From Cyclobacteriaceae bacterium (GTDB lineage Bacteria > Bacteroidota > Bacteroidia > Cytophagales > Cyclobacteriaceae), in the NCBI GenBank assembly GCA_016787605.1, contig JAEUUE010000129.1, positions 1-64,000 on the forward strand: a DNA stretch of 64,000 nucleotides, given 5' to 3'. This document shows, piece by piece, positions 50,721-60,566 of the stretch (position 1 is the first letter of the stretch; each line of letters opens with the position of its first letter). The position numbers and the translations under genes were made by a program. The notes below the pieces were generated by a model. That model did no database searches. It was not told where the DNA came from and saw only the letters and a list, made by a program, of their open reading frames with translations.

Positions 50721-50750
50721 GAAAACGCCTCGGGAACCCGGGGCGTTTTC
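50721..50750. terminator. bidirectional rho-independent terminator
   Basis: GAAAACGCC-T-CGGG pairs with CCCG-G-GGCGTTTTC around an AA loop, with T-rich ends on both strands. It lies between two convergent genes (stops at 50698 and 50759) and should terminate both. Confidence 0.85.
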
Positions 50751-50758
50751 ATTTTAAT

Positions 50759-53700
50759 TCATTCCTGTATCCGGACGAGGCGAAGTGAACCAACCACTTG
50801 TTTCTCCTTTTCCAGTTTCATGATATACAATCCGGGCGCCAGCTTCTCTCCATTGATCTCTATCGTGGACTCCCCGGATGCCACATGGACACGCGTGGTG
50901 GATACCGTTCTTCCCATCACATCCTGGAGAACGACGGCCACTTCCCCAGGTTCGTTCATGGTAAAGCGGATCACGGTTTGTGTACGGAAGGGATTAGGGT
51001 AAGCAAGAATGGAGTGAGATTCCGGTTCAACGGCACTCACTGGGTCCACCACTGCCACCGTGAAACTGGTTTCCTGTGAAGCGTTGTATTCATCCGTAGC
51101 AATTACTCGCACCGCGGTAAATCCGGCTTTCCGCGGTTCAACTGTGATGGTGTCCGGGGAAATCCGCAGGACTCGCGCCACGGTGGTGTCGCGTGAAATG
51201 GCCACCAAGGAGATCCTGTCTTGTTCGGCATCGGAGAACTTGTTCAGTAACGACACGGGAAGCGCAGCATCCGTAAGGTTCATTCGCAGGTCTCGGAAAT
51301 TATTGATCACCATGGGTGCGGTATTGGCCCGGATATGCAGTACCGCTGCCGCGGTAGTGTTGGGCACCATTTGGTCATTGGTTCGGATGTTGACCTGATG
51401 GCTCCGGGCAGATGCACTTCCAGGCAGGCTGGCCGGGTCAAAAGTGAAAACGACTTCAGACGAACTCGCAGCGGGAATGGAGTCGGCCATCGACGATGCC
51501 CTTAACCATGCCGGGAAGTCATCAGCAAACGACCAATGCAGCGTTTGCTGCCCGGTGTTTTCCATGACAAGGGTATCTTTTTGAATGGCGGGCTTGACAG
51601 TGTAGGCCTCAACAATCTGATAGGCGATGCTCAGTCGCGGACCGCGGTATTCAACCCGCATCGTCACCGGGGTGATGGTTTCCGCGGCCAATGGATCATT
51701 GGTGGTAAGTTGCAGGAAGCCCTGGTAAGTACCCACCGCTTTTCCGCGTGCATCAAGGTTCAGGCCAATGGTCTGACTGCCGCCGGCAGGGATAATTCCG
51801 CTCAGCGGTGAGAGGCGGATCCAGGTGAGGAAGTCATTGGCGTCAAATAGGGCAAATCGGTTTCCGGGTTTACCCTGGATAAAGTAAACGCCACGGTTAT
51901 AGGTTTGCGGGGCATAGGCCAGTCCGCCATCGTCCAGCGGGAAGCGCGTGGTCCATGCGTTCCATTGATTGGTGGCGATGTCGTACTCATAAATGTTTCT
52001 TCCGCCATGAGAACCATAGGTGTAGTATCTCTTTCGGACCGGGTCAATGGTGCTCCCGATGACCGCCCCTTCGGGCAGCGGAGCGAGGTTTTCCCAGCGG
52101 GCGGCGGCAACATTGAACCGGGCAAACCGAGTGAAGCCGCGGCCCTCATGGACATAGATGTTCCCTTCGAGGAAGGAAAGGCCCCCTCGTCCGCTGAGGA
52201 CGAATTCGGGAAGGGGAAGTTCGGTCCATGTCTCCTCTTCAGGGTGATACACCCTGAAATGCCCACCGCCGGCTACATAGAGCAAGGTGCCGTCGGTCGC
52301 CAGGTTGGCGGTTCCGGAACCAAGGCCGTTCGGCAGGCTGCTCCAGGAATTGGTCATAAAGGAATATACTCCGATAGTGGTGTCAGCATCCAGGTAGGAT
52401 ACATAAAGCTTGTCATTGATGACGGCGGCTCCGGCGCTTTCGGAGCTGAACGGGGCATTGCTGGAGATCAGTTCCCAGGCACCAGCCCCCACCCAGATGC
52501 GATAAAGATTCGTGCTCCCTCTTTGCTGGGCATAGAGGGAGTTGTTATAGTAAACCAGGAAACTCATTGAGCCCGGGCTGGACGCCCGATCGGCCACACC
52601 CCACCCGGGTGCAGAAGGAGGAGCAATGTTTGCTTGTGCGGTCCACCGTAATTCTGACAGCCCTGAATTGTGAATGGTGAGTCTATAGTTGACGTCCGAC
52701 TGGTACAGTGCAACGGTGTCAATCGATGTTTGGTCCGTTCGCAGGATTGGCGGCCAGCCTGAAGTTCCGCGGAGGGCAACGGTCCGCAACGGTTCGTCGG
52801 GATCATTGGAAAGAATATGGAGCGTGTCTGTTTGTGTCCCCGGTGCATCGGGGGCGAATCGGATGCTGATCGTCTTGCTGGATCCCGGAACAATCGAAAT
52901 GGGAACCGGATCAAGAATCTGGAAAGTCGTGAGGCTGGACTGAATGGAATGAACCTCAAGCGGCAGAATCCCTGTGTTGCTGATCACCAGGGTCGTATCG
53001 TACGTCAGGCCCGTATATCGGTTTCCGAAATCCAGCGGGTCTGTGGGGAGGGTGATGTTCGGCGCCGGCAGAATGGTCATTTCCACCTGGACATATTTCG
53101 GGAAGTCGAGGTAATGAGAAAACTCCACTTGGGTCTTGTGGATGCCTGCAGGGAAGGAGCCGGCAGACAGACTGATAACAATTTCTTTCTGATCACCGAC
53201 CGGAATGATCGCAAAATCGGGAGTGGCTCGTGCCCACAATTTCCATCCACTCACATGCAAGCCTAGTTCACTGCCGCCCCCGTTGGATACCCAAACCGGA
53301 AATGAGGCGGTGGCACCCGAAATTACGGTTGCCCTCAGGGTATCTCCAGCAACGATAATGTCGGGTGGCGTGACGCCCTCACCGCTGAGTTGAATTTCAA
53401 CGATACCCTCGTTGGGATCATTGGTGATCAGGCGGATTGTTCCTGACTTGGGCCCGGGAGAAACGGGAACAAGCGTGGCATAAGCATACTTTAATTGGCC
53501 CGGATAGATGGTGAAGGGCCCCGGGCTGAAAACAATTTCCGGGCTTGTTGATGTCACTTCAGTAACCTCCATGGGCGCCGTGCCTTTGTTGCGTATTTGG
53601 ATCTGGAGTCCGCGTCCTTTGCCGATGTACACGGGTCCGACGTTTCCGGATAGCGTATTCACGTCGATATCCGGGGCACCGGTGACATTGAGCACAACAG

Positions 53701-56700
53701 GAACGGTTCGGGTCATGGGAGGCCTGGCACTCTCGATATCCACGAAGCCGGAGTATTGCCCTGCAAAAAGACCGCGCGCGCTTACGGAAACATCCAACGT
53801 TGTTGACGAGGGAGCAGCCAGCGATCCTTGTGTGTTGTTGAGCATTAACCACGGCGGCGAACCGGGTGTCTCGAGTCGGCCAAATTGGGTGCCTTGCTGT
53901 TGTGAAAAATAGATGCCGCTGATGCCATCGTTGCCCACAAAGGTGATCGCATCCGAAGGGGTAAACAGCGGGACCGTTTTCGTTGCCCAGGTCTCCGTGA
54001 TTACATCGAAGATCTTTAACTCAGAACCGCTTACCGCGTAGTACTGACGGCTGCCGGTATCAAACGCATTTCCGAGCGACGCTCTTCCCGGCATCTCCGG
54101 AGCATATTCCCATTCATCGGCGGCCAGGAAGTAGCGGGCAAATGCGGTATTCCCATTTCCGGTGAACGCATTCCCCTGCTTGGCGTAGATCACGCCATTG
54201 GCGTAGGCCAGCGTTCCACCATCGGATTGGAGCGAAAAAGGAAGACTCCTCAGCCGTATGGTCGTGTCCGCCCTCGGGTCATACCTGCCAAACATGTTAC
54301 TTCCGGCAAAGTAGAAATACCGGGAATCGCTGGTGACAGCCGTCGTGGTGCTCCCGGGATCCACCCGACTCCACGTGTTGGAGCTGATATCGAAAACATA
54401 GAAAGTCCCGGGCCACCAGACGTAAACCTTGTTGTCCACAAAGAAGGCCGCCTGGCCTCCGGCCACTGGCGCGGAAGGTAAGGTCTCCCAGTTATTGGTT
54501 TCGGGAGTATACCGGTAGAGGGAGCCTGTAGTCGCCGATTTGCCATAGACTTTCCCGGTCTGAGGATCAACGGTTAGTGCGCTGAGTGATGTTGGGCTGG
54601 GAGCTTTCAAAGTAAACTCGCCAGTGGCCATTTGTTTTGGTGCCTCGAATAACGTTTGTCGCCCGCCGGGATTACCCGGTACCGTGGAAAGCCTCACGCG
54701 GGAATTCCAGTGCAAGACCGAACCCCCGGTGTTGGATACCTGCAAAGAGATGCGGGTGGTGTCGCCGGCATCGAGGTTCACGGTCCATTCGTTGGGCGTT
54801 ACGTCGAGTCCGGGCGCAGGGTTGACGCGTGCGGTAAGCCCTACGGTAACTACGGGGTCATCGGGATCGTTGGATGTCAGTCGGAGCGTGCCGGAGGCCG
54901 CACCCAACACCGAGGGTGAGAAGCGGACCTGCACGAGTTGAGACGACCCGGGAGCAACAGAAAAGGAAGTCGGTGTCGCGGAGAAGCCCGCGCCGGTAGT
55001 TACAACGGAGGTGACATTTAGCGCGGCAACGCCCGCATTCCGGATCACCACCGTGCTGTCCACAGGAAATCCCACGTACGTGGTATCGTAGTTCATTTGT
55101 TGATGACTGGGCAGAAGGCTGGGACTACTTAATACCGTCATGGTGGCGGGTATCGGTAGCTTGCGCCGTGCCGGGTCGTTGCTGAGGAGAGTAAGACTTG
55201 CCTGGTAGTTTCCGGCGGCCAAACCCCGTGAATCGAAGGTGACCGGCAAGTAGGAGGAACCTCCGGACGGAATCTGGAGTGCAGGACCAAACTTGAGCCA
55301 GTCATACTGATTTTCATCGGCGGCCAGGGCAGAGCTATTTATATAAAAAGTTCTCACCTCTTGCTGATCGCTCATCCGGATGCCATGAATTACCCCGTTG
55401 CTGATGATGTAGAGAATACCCTCGGCATCCGAATAACCCACGCCGGTCACCCCGCCCCATACGGAGATCCGGTTCACCTCTTGAAGGGAGGCGTTGACCT
55501 CACTCACGACAGATCCATCGCTCACAAACCAGGTCCCGCGACTGCCGCCAAAACTCAACCCGCCATAATGCGAGGAATAGGGCATCGATAGCGTCCTGTA
55601 CGTGGCCCCTGTTTCGAAATCCATCTCAAGTGTCTGGAGGGTGCTGTGGTGATGCACGTACAGAAATCCCGCTGAAAACCCCAGTCCATCAATGCCAGCC
55701 AAAGCAGCGAGTGTCCTGGAAGCAAGTACACGGCCGTCGGTGGCATCCAGTTTGTAGATTTTTCGCTTGGGTCCGTGAGCGAAATACAGGTGGGTGCCGT
55801 CGAAAGCGAGCCCGTTATACCCTCCTCCGGGTTCCGGCAAGGGAATGGAACGAAGTACCATGCCGGTCTGTGTGTTGAGCTCATCGATCCGCGTTGCCGA
55901 TGCATCGATCGCAAAGAGGCGTCCCTTTATCGAAGGATCAATGGATCGGAGACCAGTGCCGCTGCCCGAATAGGAGAGGGCATAGGCCTGGACAACGAGG
56001 GGACCCTCTCCGGCATTCTCGACCCGTATCCTGCTCACCGCTGTATCACCGGCACCGATATTCCGGGTCAGCGGGGAGGAGTCGATGACCAGTACCGGGG
56101 GATTGGGAATGCGTACCGCAAGTAGATTGGAAAGAGTGGATAGGTTGTTGAACCGGTCGAAGCTCTTGATGGCGAAGTACAGGTTTTGACCGGAGGTAAC
56201 CTGGGGTAAGGAAAACCGCACCACAGTGCCGGAAGATGGCGGCTTAGGCAGATCGCTTATTCTCGTGGCCTGGGAGAAGTTTGACTCATTGATGGGACTA
56301 GAGGAAACCCTGAGGTCAAATCCGTAGGAGCGCCCTTCGAAATTGCTGCTCCCGGTTGCCGTCCAGCGAAGGACGAGTGTATCATACCGAACCAGCTCAA
56401 CGGCAAGGTCGCTGATGGCGGCAGGGGGGACCAGGTCGGGAAGTTCCAGGGCGGCCGCTGCGTTCAATCTGCCGGCGCCCAACCTGGTACTGTAGATTGG
56501 ATTATTCAATTCGATGGGATCAGCAGAAGACTGGATCCGGATCCGAACCAGTTCGGGTGTCACACCAGGGCCGCCGTATTTGGATACCACCAGGGCGGCC
56601 ACACCGGAAACATGCGGGCAAGCCATGGAGGTGCCGGAGGCGGCGCCGTAGTCGCCGTAAGCGGGCGGCAACGTGCTGAGAATGTCCGTCCCGGGGGCCG

Positions 56701-57901
56701 TGATGTCAATCTCGGGTCCATAATTGGAAAACCCGGCCTTTCGGTCAAACTGGTCGGACGCAGCCACGGCCATCACGGGGGGATAAGTGGCCGGATAAGC
56801 GACCGCACTATTCTGATTCCCGGCAGCAAAAATGACGATCCCGCCCGCGAGCGGACCCGTCTGTATGTTGCGGGTGAAGTTCTGATCGGTGTTGTCGAAC
56901 CCTGCGCGGTTTATGAAGTATTCGATGGCGGCTTCAATGGCGGTGGATCCCCCTCCCCAACTGTTCTGAGATATGACCGCTCCATTGTCGGCGGCGTAGA
57001 CCATGGCCTCCTCAAACCCGCCATTCTGGAAATTTCCGAACGTGGCCAAGGACATGAGTTTGACGCCATCCCCGGTACCCGAACCTCCTGCTATACCGGC
57101 GATTCCAATGCTGTTGTTGCTGACGGCTCCGATGACACCGGCCACATGCGTGCCATGGGGATCGGGATAGATGAAACGCGTCCGGTCGCCGAAGCCGTAC
57201 CCGTTGTAGTCATCGATGTACCCGTTATTGTCATCGTCTCGTCCATTGGCCGGAATTTCGCCGGCATTAACCCACATGGCCCGGCTCAGTTCGGTGTGCC
57301 CCACGTCGATGCCGCCGTCGATTACGGCCACAATCACGCTGGGTTTTCCGGCTTCAATCCTCCAGGCGGAAAGCAAATCGATATCGGCACCGATTTTACC
57401 ATAGTTCTGACCGGTGTTGTCCAGGTTCCACTGAAACTGAAAGAGCGGATCTGAAGTTCCATTGGGAAGGGTGGAGGGTGGGGATTCAAAGTCACCGCCA
57501 ATGCGTGAATAGGGCTGGGGTTCCTCCACTTTTTCAAAGTCACTCAATCGGCGAAACTCGCTGGCCACACGTCCGGCAGAGCGCTGTTTGGCGAATCGCA
57601 CTTCGTACCAGAGGTCAAGGCCATAGGCCTGGTGCGCGGCTTCAAATTTCCCGGCCGGCGGAAAAATCCTTCGCACCGATTCAACCTGGTTAGCTTCTGC
57701 CACGGCATCGATCGCACGAATTCCAAATTGTTTTCCATTGCTCGGGGCAGTGAGCGCCCGCACAGAAGATCTTTTGAGCTTGACATGGAGAACCGTTTGA
57801 CCGGAAGGCTGCGACTGACCGTAGGAGGGTAGGAAAACTCCTATGGCTGAAAGGAGGAGAACAAATTTCGCCAGCGTTCGAAAAAGCGGACCCAAGACCA
57901 T
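50759..57901 (-). CDS. giant S8 subtilase with propeller modules and T9SS sorting tail
   Basis: This 2380-residue secreted protease has a signal peptide (about 1-29), a propeptide-like region to about 135 and an S8 domain (about 165-485) with Asp195 (VIDGG), His249 (HGTHVAG), oxyanion Asn362 and Ser425 (GTSMACPH). A fibronectin-like domain follows, then three [propeller + beta-sandwich] modules: a repeat-unit propeller (about 640-850), and two Kelch-like ones (about 1085-1340 and 1765-2000), each ending in a 'DARGLxAGxYxG'-type domain (about 903, 1384, 2055). ASH/choice-of-anchor-D-like domains lie between. The last about 85 residues are a T9SS type-A tail (YPNPF...GLYIMKLE). Confidence 0.92.
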   Translation of the reverse strand: MVLGPLFRTLAKFVLLLSAIGVFLPSYGQSQPSGQTVLHVKLKRSSVRALTAPSNGKQFGIRAIDAVAEANQVESVRRIFPPAGKFEAAHQAYGLDLWYEVRFAKQRSAGRVASEFRRLSDFEKVEEPQPYSRIGGDFESPPSTLPNGTSDPLFQFQWNLDNTGQNYGKIGADIDLLSAWRIEAGKPSVIVAVIDGGIDVGHTELSRAMWVNAGEIPANGRDDDNNGYIDDYNGYGFGDRTRFIYPDPHGTHVAGVIGAVSNNSIGIAGIAGGSGTGDGVKLMSLATFGNFQNGGFEEAMVYAADNGAVISQNSWGGGSTAIEAAIEYFINRAGFDNTDQNFTRNIQTGPLAGGIVIFAAGNQNSAVAYPATYPPVMAVAASDQFDRKAGFSNYGPEIDITAPGTDILSTLPPAYGDYGAASGTSMACPHVSGVAALVVSKYGGPGVTPELVRIRIQSSADPIELNNPIYSTRLGAGRLNAAAALELPDLVPPAAISDLAVELVRYDTLVLRWTATGSSNFEGRSYGFDLRVSSSPINESNFSQATRISDLPKPPSSGTVVRFSLPQVTSGQNLYFAIKSFDRFNNLSTLSNLLAVRIPNPPVLVIDSSPLTRNIGAGDTAVSRIRVENAGEGPLVVQAYALSYSGSGTGLRSIDPSIKGRLFAIDASATRIDELNTQTGMVLRSIPLPEPGGGYNGLAFDGTHLYFAHGPKRKIYKLDATDGRVLASRTLAALAGIDGLGFSAGFLYVHHHSTLQTLEMDFETGATYRTLSMPYSSHYGGLSFGGSRGTWFVSDGSVVSEVNASLQEVNRISVWGGVTGVGYSDAEGILYIISNGVIHGIRMSDQQEVRTFYINSSALAADENQYDWLKFGPALQIPSGGSSYLPVTFDSRGLAAGNYQASLTLLSNDPARRKLPIPATMTVLSSPSLLPSHQQMNYDTTYVGFPVDSTVVIRNAGVAALNVTSVVTTGAGFSATPTSFSVAPGSSQLVQVRFSPSVLGAASGTLRLTSNDPDDPVVTVGLTARVNPAPGLDVTPNEWTVNLDAGDTTRISLQVSNTGGSVLHWNSRVRLSTVPGNPGGRQTLFEAPKQMATGEFTLKAPSPTSLSALTVDPQTGKVYGKSATTGSLYRYTPETNNWETLPSAPVAGGQAAFFVDNKVYVWWPGTFYVFDISSNTWSRVDPGSTTTAVTSDSRYFYFAGSNMFGRYDPRADTTIRLRSLPFSLQSDGGTLAYANGVIYAKQGNAFTGNGNTAFARYFLAADEWEYAPEMPGRASLGNAFDTGSRQYYAVSGSELKIFDVITETWATKTVPLFTPSDAITFVGNDGISGIYFSQQQGTQFGRLETPGSPPWLMLNNTQGSLAAPSSTTLDVSVSARGLFAGQYSGFVDIESARPPMTRTVPVVLNVTGAPDIDVNTLSGNVGPVYIGKGRGLQIQIRNKGTAPMEVTEVTSTSPEIVFSPGPFTIYPGQLKYAYATLVPVSPGPKSGTIRLITNDPNEGIVEIQLSGEGVTPPDIIVAGDTLRATVISGATASFPVWVSNGGGSELGLHVSGWKLWARATPDFAIIPVGDQKEIVISLSAGSFPAGIHKTQVEFSHYLDFPKYVQVEMTILPAPNITLPTDPLDFGNRYTGLTYDTTLVISNTGILPLEVHSIQSSLTTFQILDPVPISIVPGSSKTISIRFAPDAPGTQTDTLHILSNDPDEPLRTVALRGTSGWPPILRTDQTSIDTVALYQSDVNYRLTIHNSGLSELRWTAQANIAPPSAPGWGVADRASSPGSMSFLVYYNNSLYAQQRGSTNLYRIWVGAGAWELISSNAPFSSESAGAAVINDKLYVSYLDADTTIGVYSFMTNSWSSLPNGLGSGTANLATDGTLLYVAGGGHFRVYHPEEETWTELPLPEFVLSGRGGLSFLEGNIYVHEGRGFTRFARFNVAAARWENLAPLPEGAVIGSTIDPVRKRYYTYGSHGGRNIYEYDIATNQWNAWTTRFPLDDGGLAYAPQTYNRGVYFIQGKPGNRFALFDANDFLTWIRLSPLSGIIPAGGSQTIGLNLDARGKAVGTYQGFLQLTTNDPLAAETITPVTMRVEYRGPRLSIAYQIVEAYTVKPAIQKDTLVMENTGQQTLHWSFADDFPAWLRASSMADSIPAASSSEVVFTFDPASLPGSASARSHQVNIRTNDQMVPNTTAAAVLHIRANTAPMVINNFRDLRMNLTDAALPVSLLNKFSDAEQDRISLVAISRDTTVARVLRISPDTITVEPRKAGFTAVRVIATDEYNASQETSFTVAVVDPVSAVEPESHSILAYPNPFRTQTVIRFTMNEPGEVAVVLQDVMGRTVSTTRVHVASGESTIEINGEKLAPGLYIMKLEKEKQVVGSLRLVRIQE

Positions 57902-57935
57902 CGGGTTAAAGATAGTAAAACCCCATGGCTGACAT

Positions 57936-57958
57936 TACCCGGGTCTTTTTTCCGGGTA
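57936..57958. repeat. inverted repeat between the permease and giant subtilase genes
   Basis: TACCCGG (57936-57942) and CCGGGTA (57952-57958) form a 7-bp stem with a 9-nt loop. There is no T run after it on either strand, so it is at best a weak terminator for the upstream permease; it could be an operator for the protease. Confidence 0.35.
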
Positions 57959-58026
57959 GAATGAAAGGGAGTGGATTCTGCGAGTCCGTTCTGATTTCCG
58001 GGAACAGGCGCCCGGAGGTTGTTGAA

Positions 58027-60384
58027 CTAGTTCTCCCTAAGGCAATTCACCGGGTTCACATTCGAGGCCCGGATGGCTTGCGAGGCCACCGTCAGCCAGG
58101 CGATCACCAGGGCCAGTGCGCCGGCCAGGGCGAAGTAGCCGATGCCGAGGTCGATGTGGAACGCAAACCGATCCAGCCATTGCTTGAGCAACCAATAACT
58201 CGCCGGCAAACCCAACCCGATGGATAGCAGTACCATCCGGGTGAAATCGGCGGAGAGCAGCACAACTATGCTCGTCGATGATGAGCCTAGTGCCTTGCGG
58301 ATGCCGATCTCCTTGGTCCGGCGTTCCGCGGTGAAAGTGGCGAGCCCGAATAAGCCCAGGCACGAAATCACGATGGCCATCGTAGCAAAGGAAAATGAGA
58401 GGGAAGCCACCCGCTGCTCGGCGGCGTAGAGCTTCCCGTATTCCTGGTCCTGCCACTGGTACTCAAAAGCGAAGCCGGGGTTAAGTGTGGAGTATATTCT
58501 TTGAATTCCTTCCAGCGCTTCTTTCTCCCGTCCACCTTCCAGCCGCACCATGGCGGTCCAGGTGTTGCGCGGGCTCAGGCGGAAGAACAGGGGAGCCACT
58601 TCTTCGTGCAGCGACTGGTAATGAAAGTTCTTTACCACGCCGATGATCTCCAGGTCGTATTGCCCCCAGAGCTTGATGTGCTTGCCGATCGGGTTTACCA
58701 TGCCCATGGCTTCGATGCCGGCTTGGTTGAAGATGATCTTCGTGGTGTCGGCGCCAAATTCTTCCGAATACGCGCGGCCCTCCGCCATCTCGATACCCAG
58801 GGTCTCGATAGTGCCATAGTTCACAGCCACGTTCTCAAACAGGATATTGGTCTCCGGGTCTTTCCCTTCCCATTCCAGCCCGCTGGTATTGTTGTTGCGG
58901 CCCAGGAGCTGGTTGCCGATACTTGTCGCCCCGGCCACCCCGGGCACACGACGCAGTTCAGTGAGAAATGTTTCTCGGCCTGCCCTCAGCTTTCCCTCTA
59001 TGTAAATCTGGATAAGTCGATCCTTGTCGTATCCCAGGTTCTTGGTTTGTGCGAATTCAATTTGACGGTAGATGACCAGAACAGACACGATAAGGATGAC
59101 AGAAAGAAAGAACTGGAAGACAACCAGCCCCTTGCGCGCCCACAGTTCACCCCATGAACCGGATACATTGCCCTTCAGCACCGAAGCCGGACGGAAGCCG
59201 GAGAGATAAAAGGCTGGATAGCTTCCGGCGAGTATGCCCGTAACGACCGTGATGGCAGCGGCCCAACCCAGAAGCTGCGGATCCAGGAGCGATAGTTGAA
59301 TCTTCTTGTCGGTGATTTCATTGAACTTGGGGAGCAACAGCATGACGAGTACCAGGGAGAACAGGACGGACACCAGTGTCACCACCACTGATTCGCTAAG
59401 GAACTGGAGGATGAGCGACCCGCGCTGCGCGCCGACCGACTTTTTGATGCCCACTTCCTTGGCCTTCCGCGTGGCCCTGGCCGTGGAAAGGTTCATGAAG
59501 TTGATGCAGGCGATGAGGAGGATGAAGATGGCGATGATGGAGAACAGCTGGACGTACTCGATGCGCCCGCCGACCTGCTTGCCATTCTCAAACCGCCCGT
59601 GGAGGTAGCGATCGGAGAAGTGATAAGCGAACAACTCCGTATTGGTCTCTTTGTTCTTGGTCTGCAGCCAGTTCTTGATTTTTTCAGAGAAGGCCGCCGC
59701 ATCCGTCCCCTCTTTGAAGACCACGTAGGTGGAGGGCCCGTTGTTGCCCCACTCCAGCACCCAGTCGTTGGTTTTCTTAAAGTCCTCAAAGGAGAGGGTG
59801 AATTCGAATTGGATGGACGACGTGGCCGGCAGGTCCTCGAAGACGCCGCTGACCTGGTAGCTTTTGTCGTGCTGGAGTTCGACGGTTTTCCCCAACACGT
59901 CGGCCTCATCCTTAAAAAGTTTCCTGGCCAGAGAGCGGCTGATTACGATCGAGCGGTCATCCTTGAGCACCTGGTCGGCGGTTCCCTGCAAGAGGGGAAA
60001 GGAGAATATCTGGAAGTATTCAGGTCCGACATACCAGCCTTTGGCCTTTACGCTGTGGTCATTGATGGATAGGGTAAAGTTGTTCACCCAGGTGGTGGTG
60101 GCTGCGTATTCTACCTCCGGGAATTCTGCCTTCAGGGTTTCCGCCAAAAGACCAGGGGTCGAGGTGGTGGTCATCGGTCCGTCGGCGTACATCTGGTGCT
60201 CCATGATCTGGTAAAGACGGGCGTCCTTTTCATGAAACTTGTTCATGCTTAATTCGTCGCTCACCCATAGAAAAATGAGCAGCGTACACGCCAGCCCGGT
60301 GGAAAGCCCCACGAGGTTGATGGTGAAGTAGCTTTTGGCCCGGAGGAAGTTGCGGTAGACCAGCAGGAGATAGTGCTTGACCAT
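58027..60384 (-). CDS. ABC transporter permease, MacB/FtsX type
   Basis: This 785-residue protein has the same plan as the permease at 4671-7037: N-terminal TM (about 20-42), first MacB_PCD-like periplasmic domain (to about 280), TM bundle (about 285-400), second periplasmic domain (about 440-660) and final three TMs. The coupling loops read 'TRKAKEVGIKKSVG' and 'RRTKEIGIRKALG'. No ATPase gene is nearby. Its own promoter lies upstream. Such permeases may move peptides, lipoproteins or antimicrobial compounds; substrate unknown. Confidence 0.9.
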   Translation of the reverse strand: MVKHYLLLVYRNFLRAKSYFTINLVGLSTGLACTLLIFLWVSDELSMNKFHEKDARLYQIMEHQMYADGPMTTTSTPGLLAETLKAEFPEVEYAATTTWVNNFTLSINDHSVKAKGWYVGPEYFQIFSFPLLQGTADQVLKDDRSIVISRSLARKLFKDEADVLGKTVELQHDKSYQVSGVFEDLPATSSIQFEFTLSFEDFKKTNDWVLEWGNNGPSTYVVFKEGTDAAAFSEKIKNWLQTKNKETNTELFAYHFSDRYLHGRFENGKQVGGRIEYVQLFSIIAIFILLIACINFMNLSTARATRKAKEVGIKKSVGAQRGSLILQFLSESVVVTLVSVLFSLVLVMLLLPKFNEITDKKIQLSLLDPQLLGWAAAITVVTGILAGSYPAFYLSGFRPASVLKGNVSGSWGELWARKGLVVFQFFLSVILIVSVLVIYRQIEFAQTKNLGYDKDRLIQIYIEGKLRAGRETFLTELRRVPGVAGATSIGNQLLGRNNNTSGLEWEGKDPETNILFENVAVNYGTIETLGIEMAEGRAYSEEFGADTTKIIFNQAGIEAMGMVNPIGKHIKLWGQYDLEIIGVVKNFHYQSLHEEVAPLFFRLSPRNTWTAMVRLEGGREKEALEGIQRIYSTLNPGFAFEYQWQDQEYGKLYAAEQRVASLSFSFATMAIVISCLGLFGLATFTAERRTKEIGIRKALGSSSTSIVVLLSADFTRMVLLSIGLGLPASYWLLKQWLDRFAFHIDLGIGYFALAGALALVIAWLTVASQAIRASNVNPVNCLREN

Positions 60385-60442
60385 AAAATAGATTTCTTGA
60401 CTAATAGACCGGGCGGACCGGGGAAAGTTGCGTGGGTGCAGC

Positions 60443-60450
60443 CAAAGGTA
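60443..60450 (-). promoter_or_regulatory. -7 promoter box of the permease gene
   Basis: TACCTTTG on the minus strand matches TAnnTTTG. It lies 58 nt upstream of the ATG at 60384, in a 182-bp gap after the aldo/keto reductase gene. Confidence 0.5.
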
Positions 60451-60566
60451 CCGCGGGTTCAGGGCAGCCTTGCCGGCCCGACCACGAAAACCGCGTTATC
60501 GTCTACAGAAATGCCCACGCGCAACACCGGGTTGTTGTCCGATATCCGTGGGTACTGCCACCGGCG

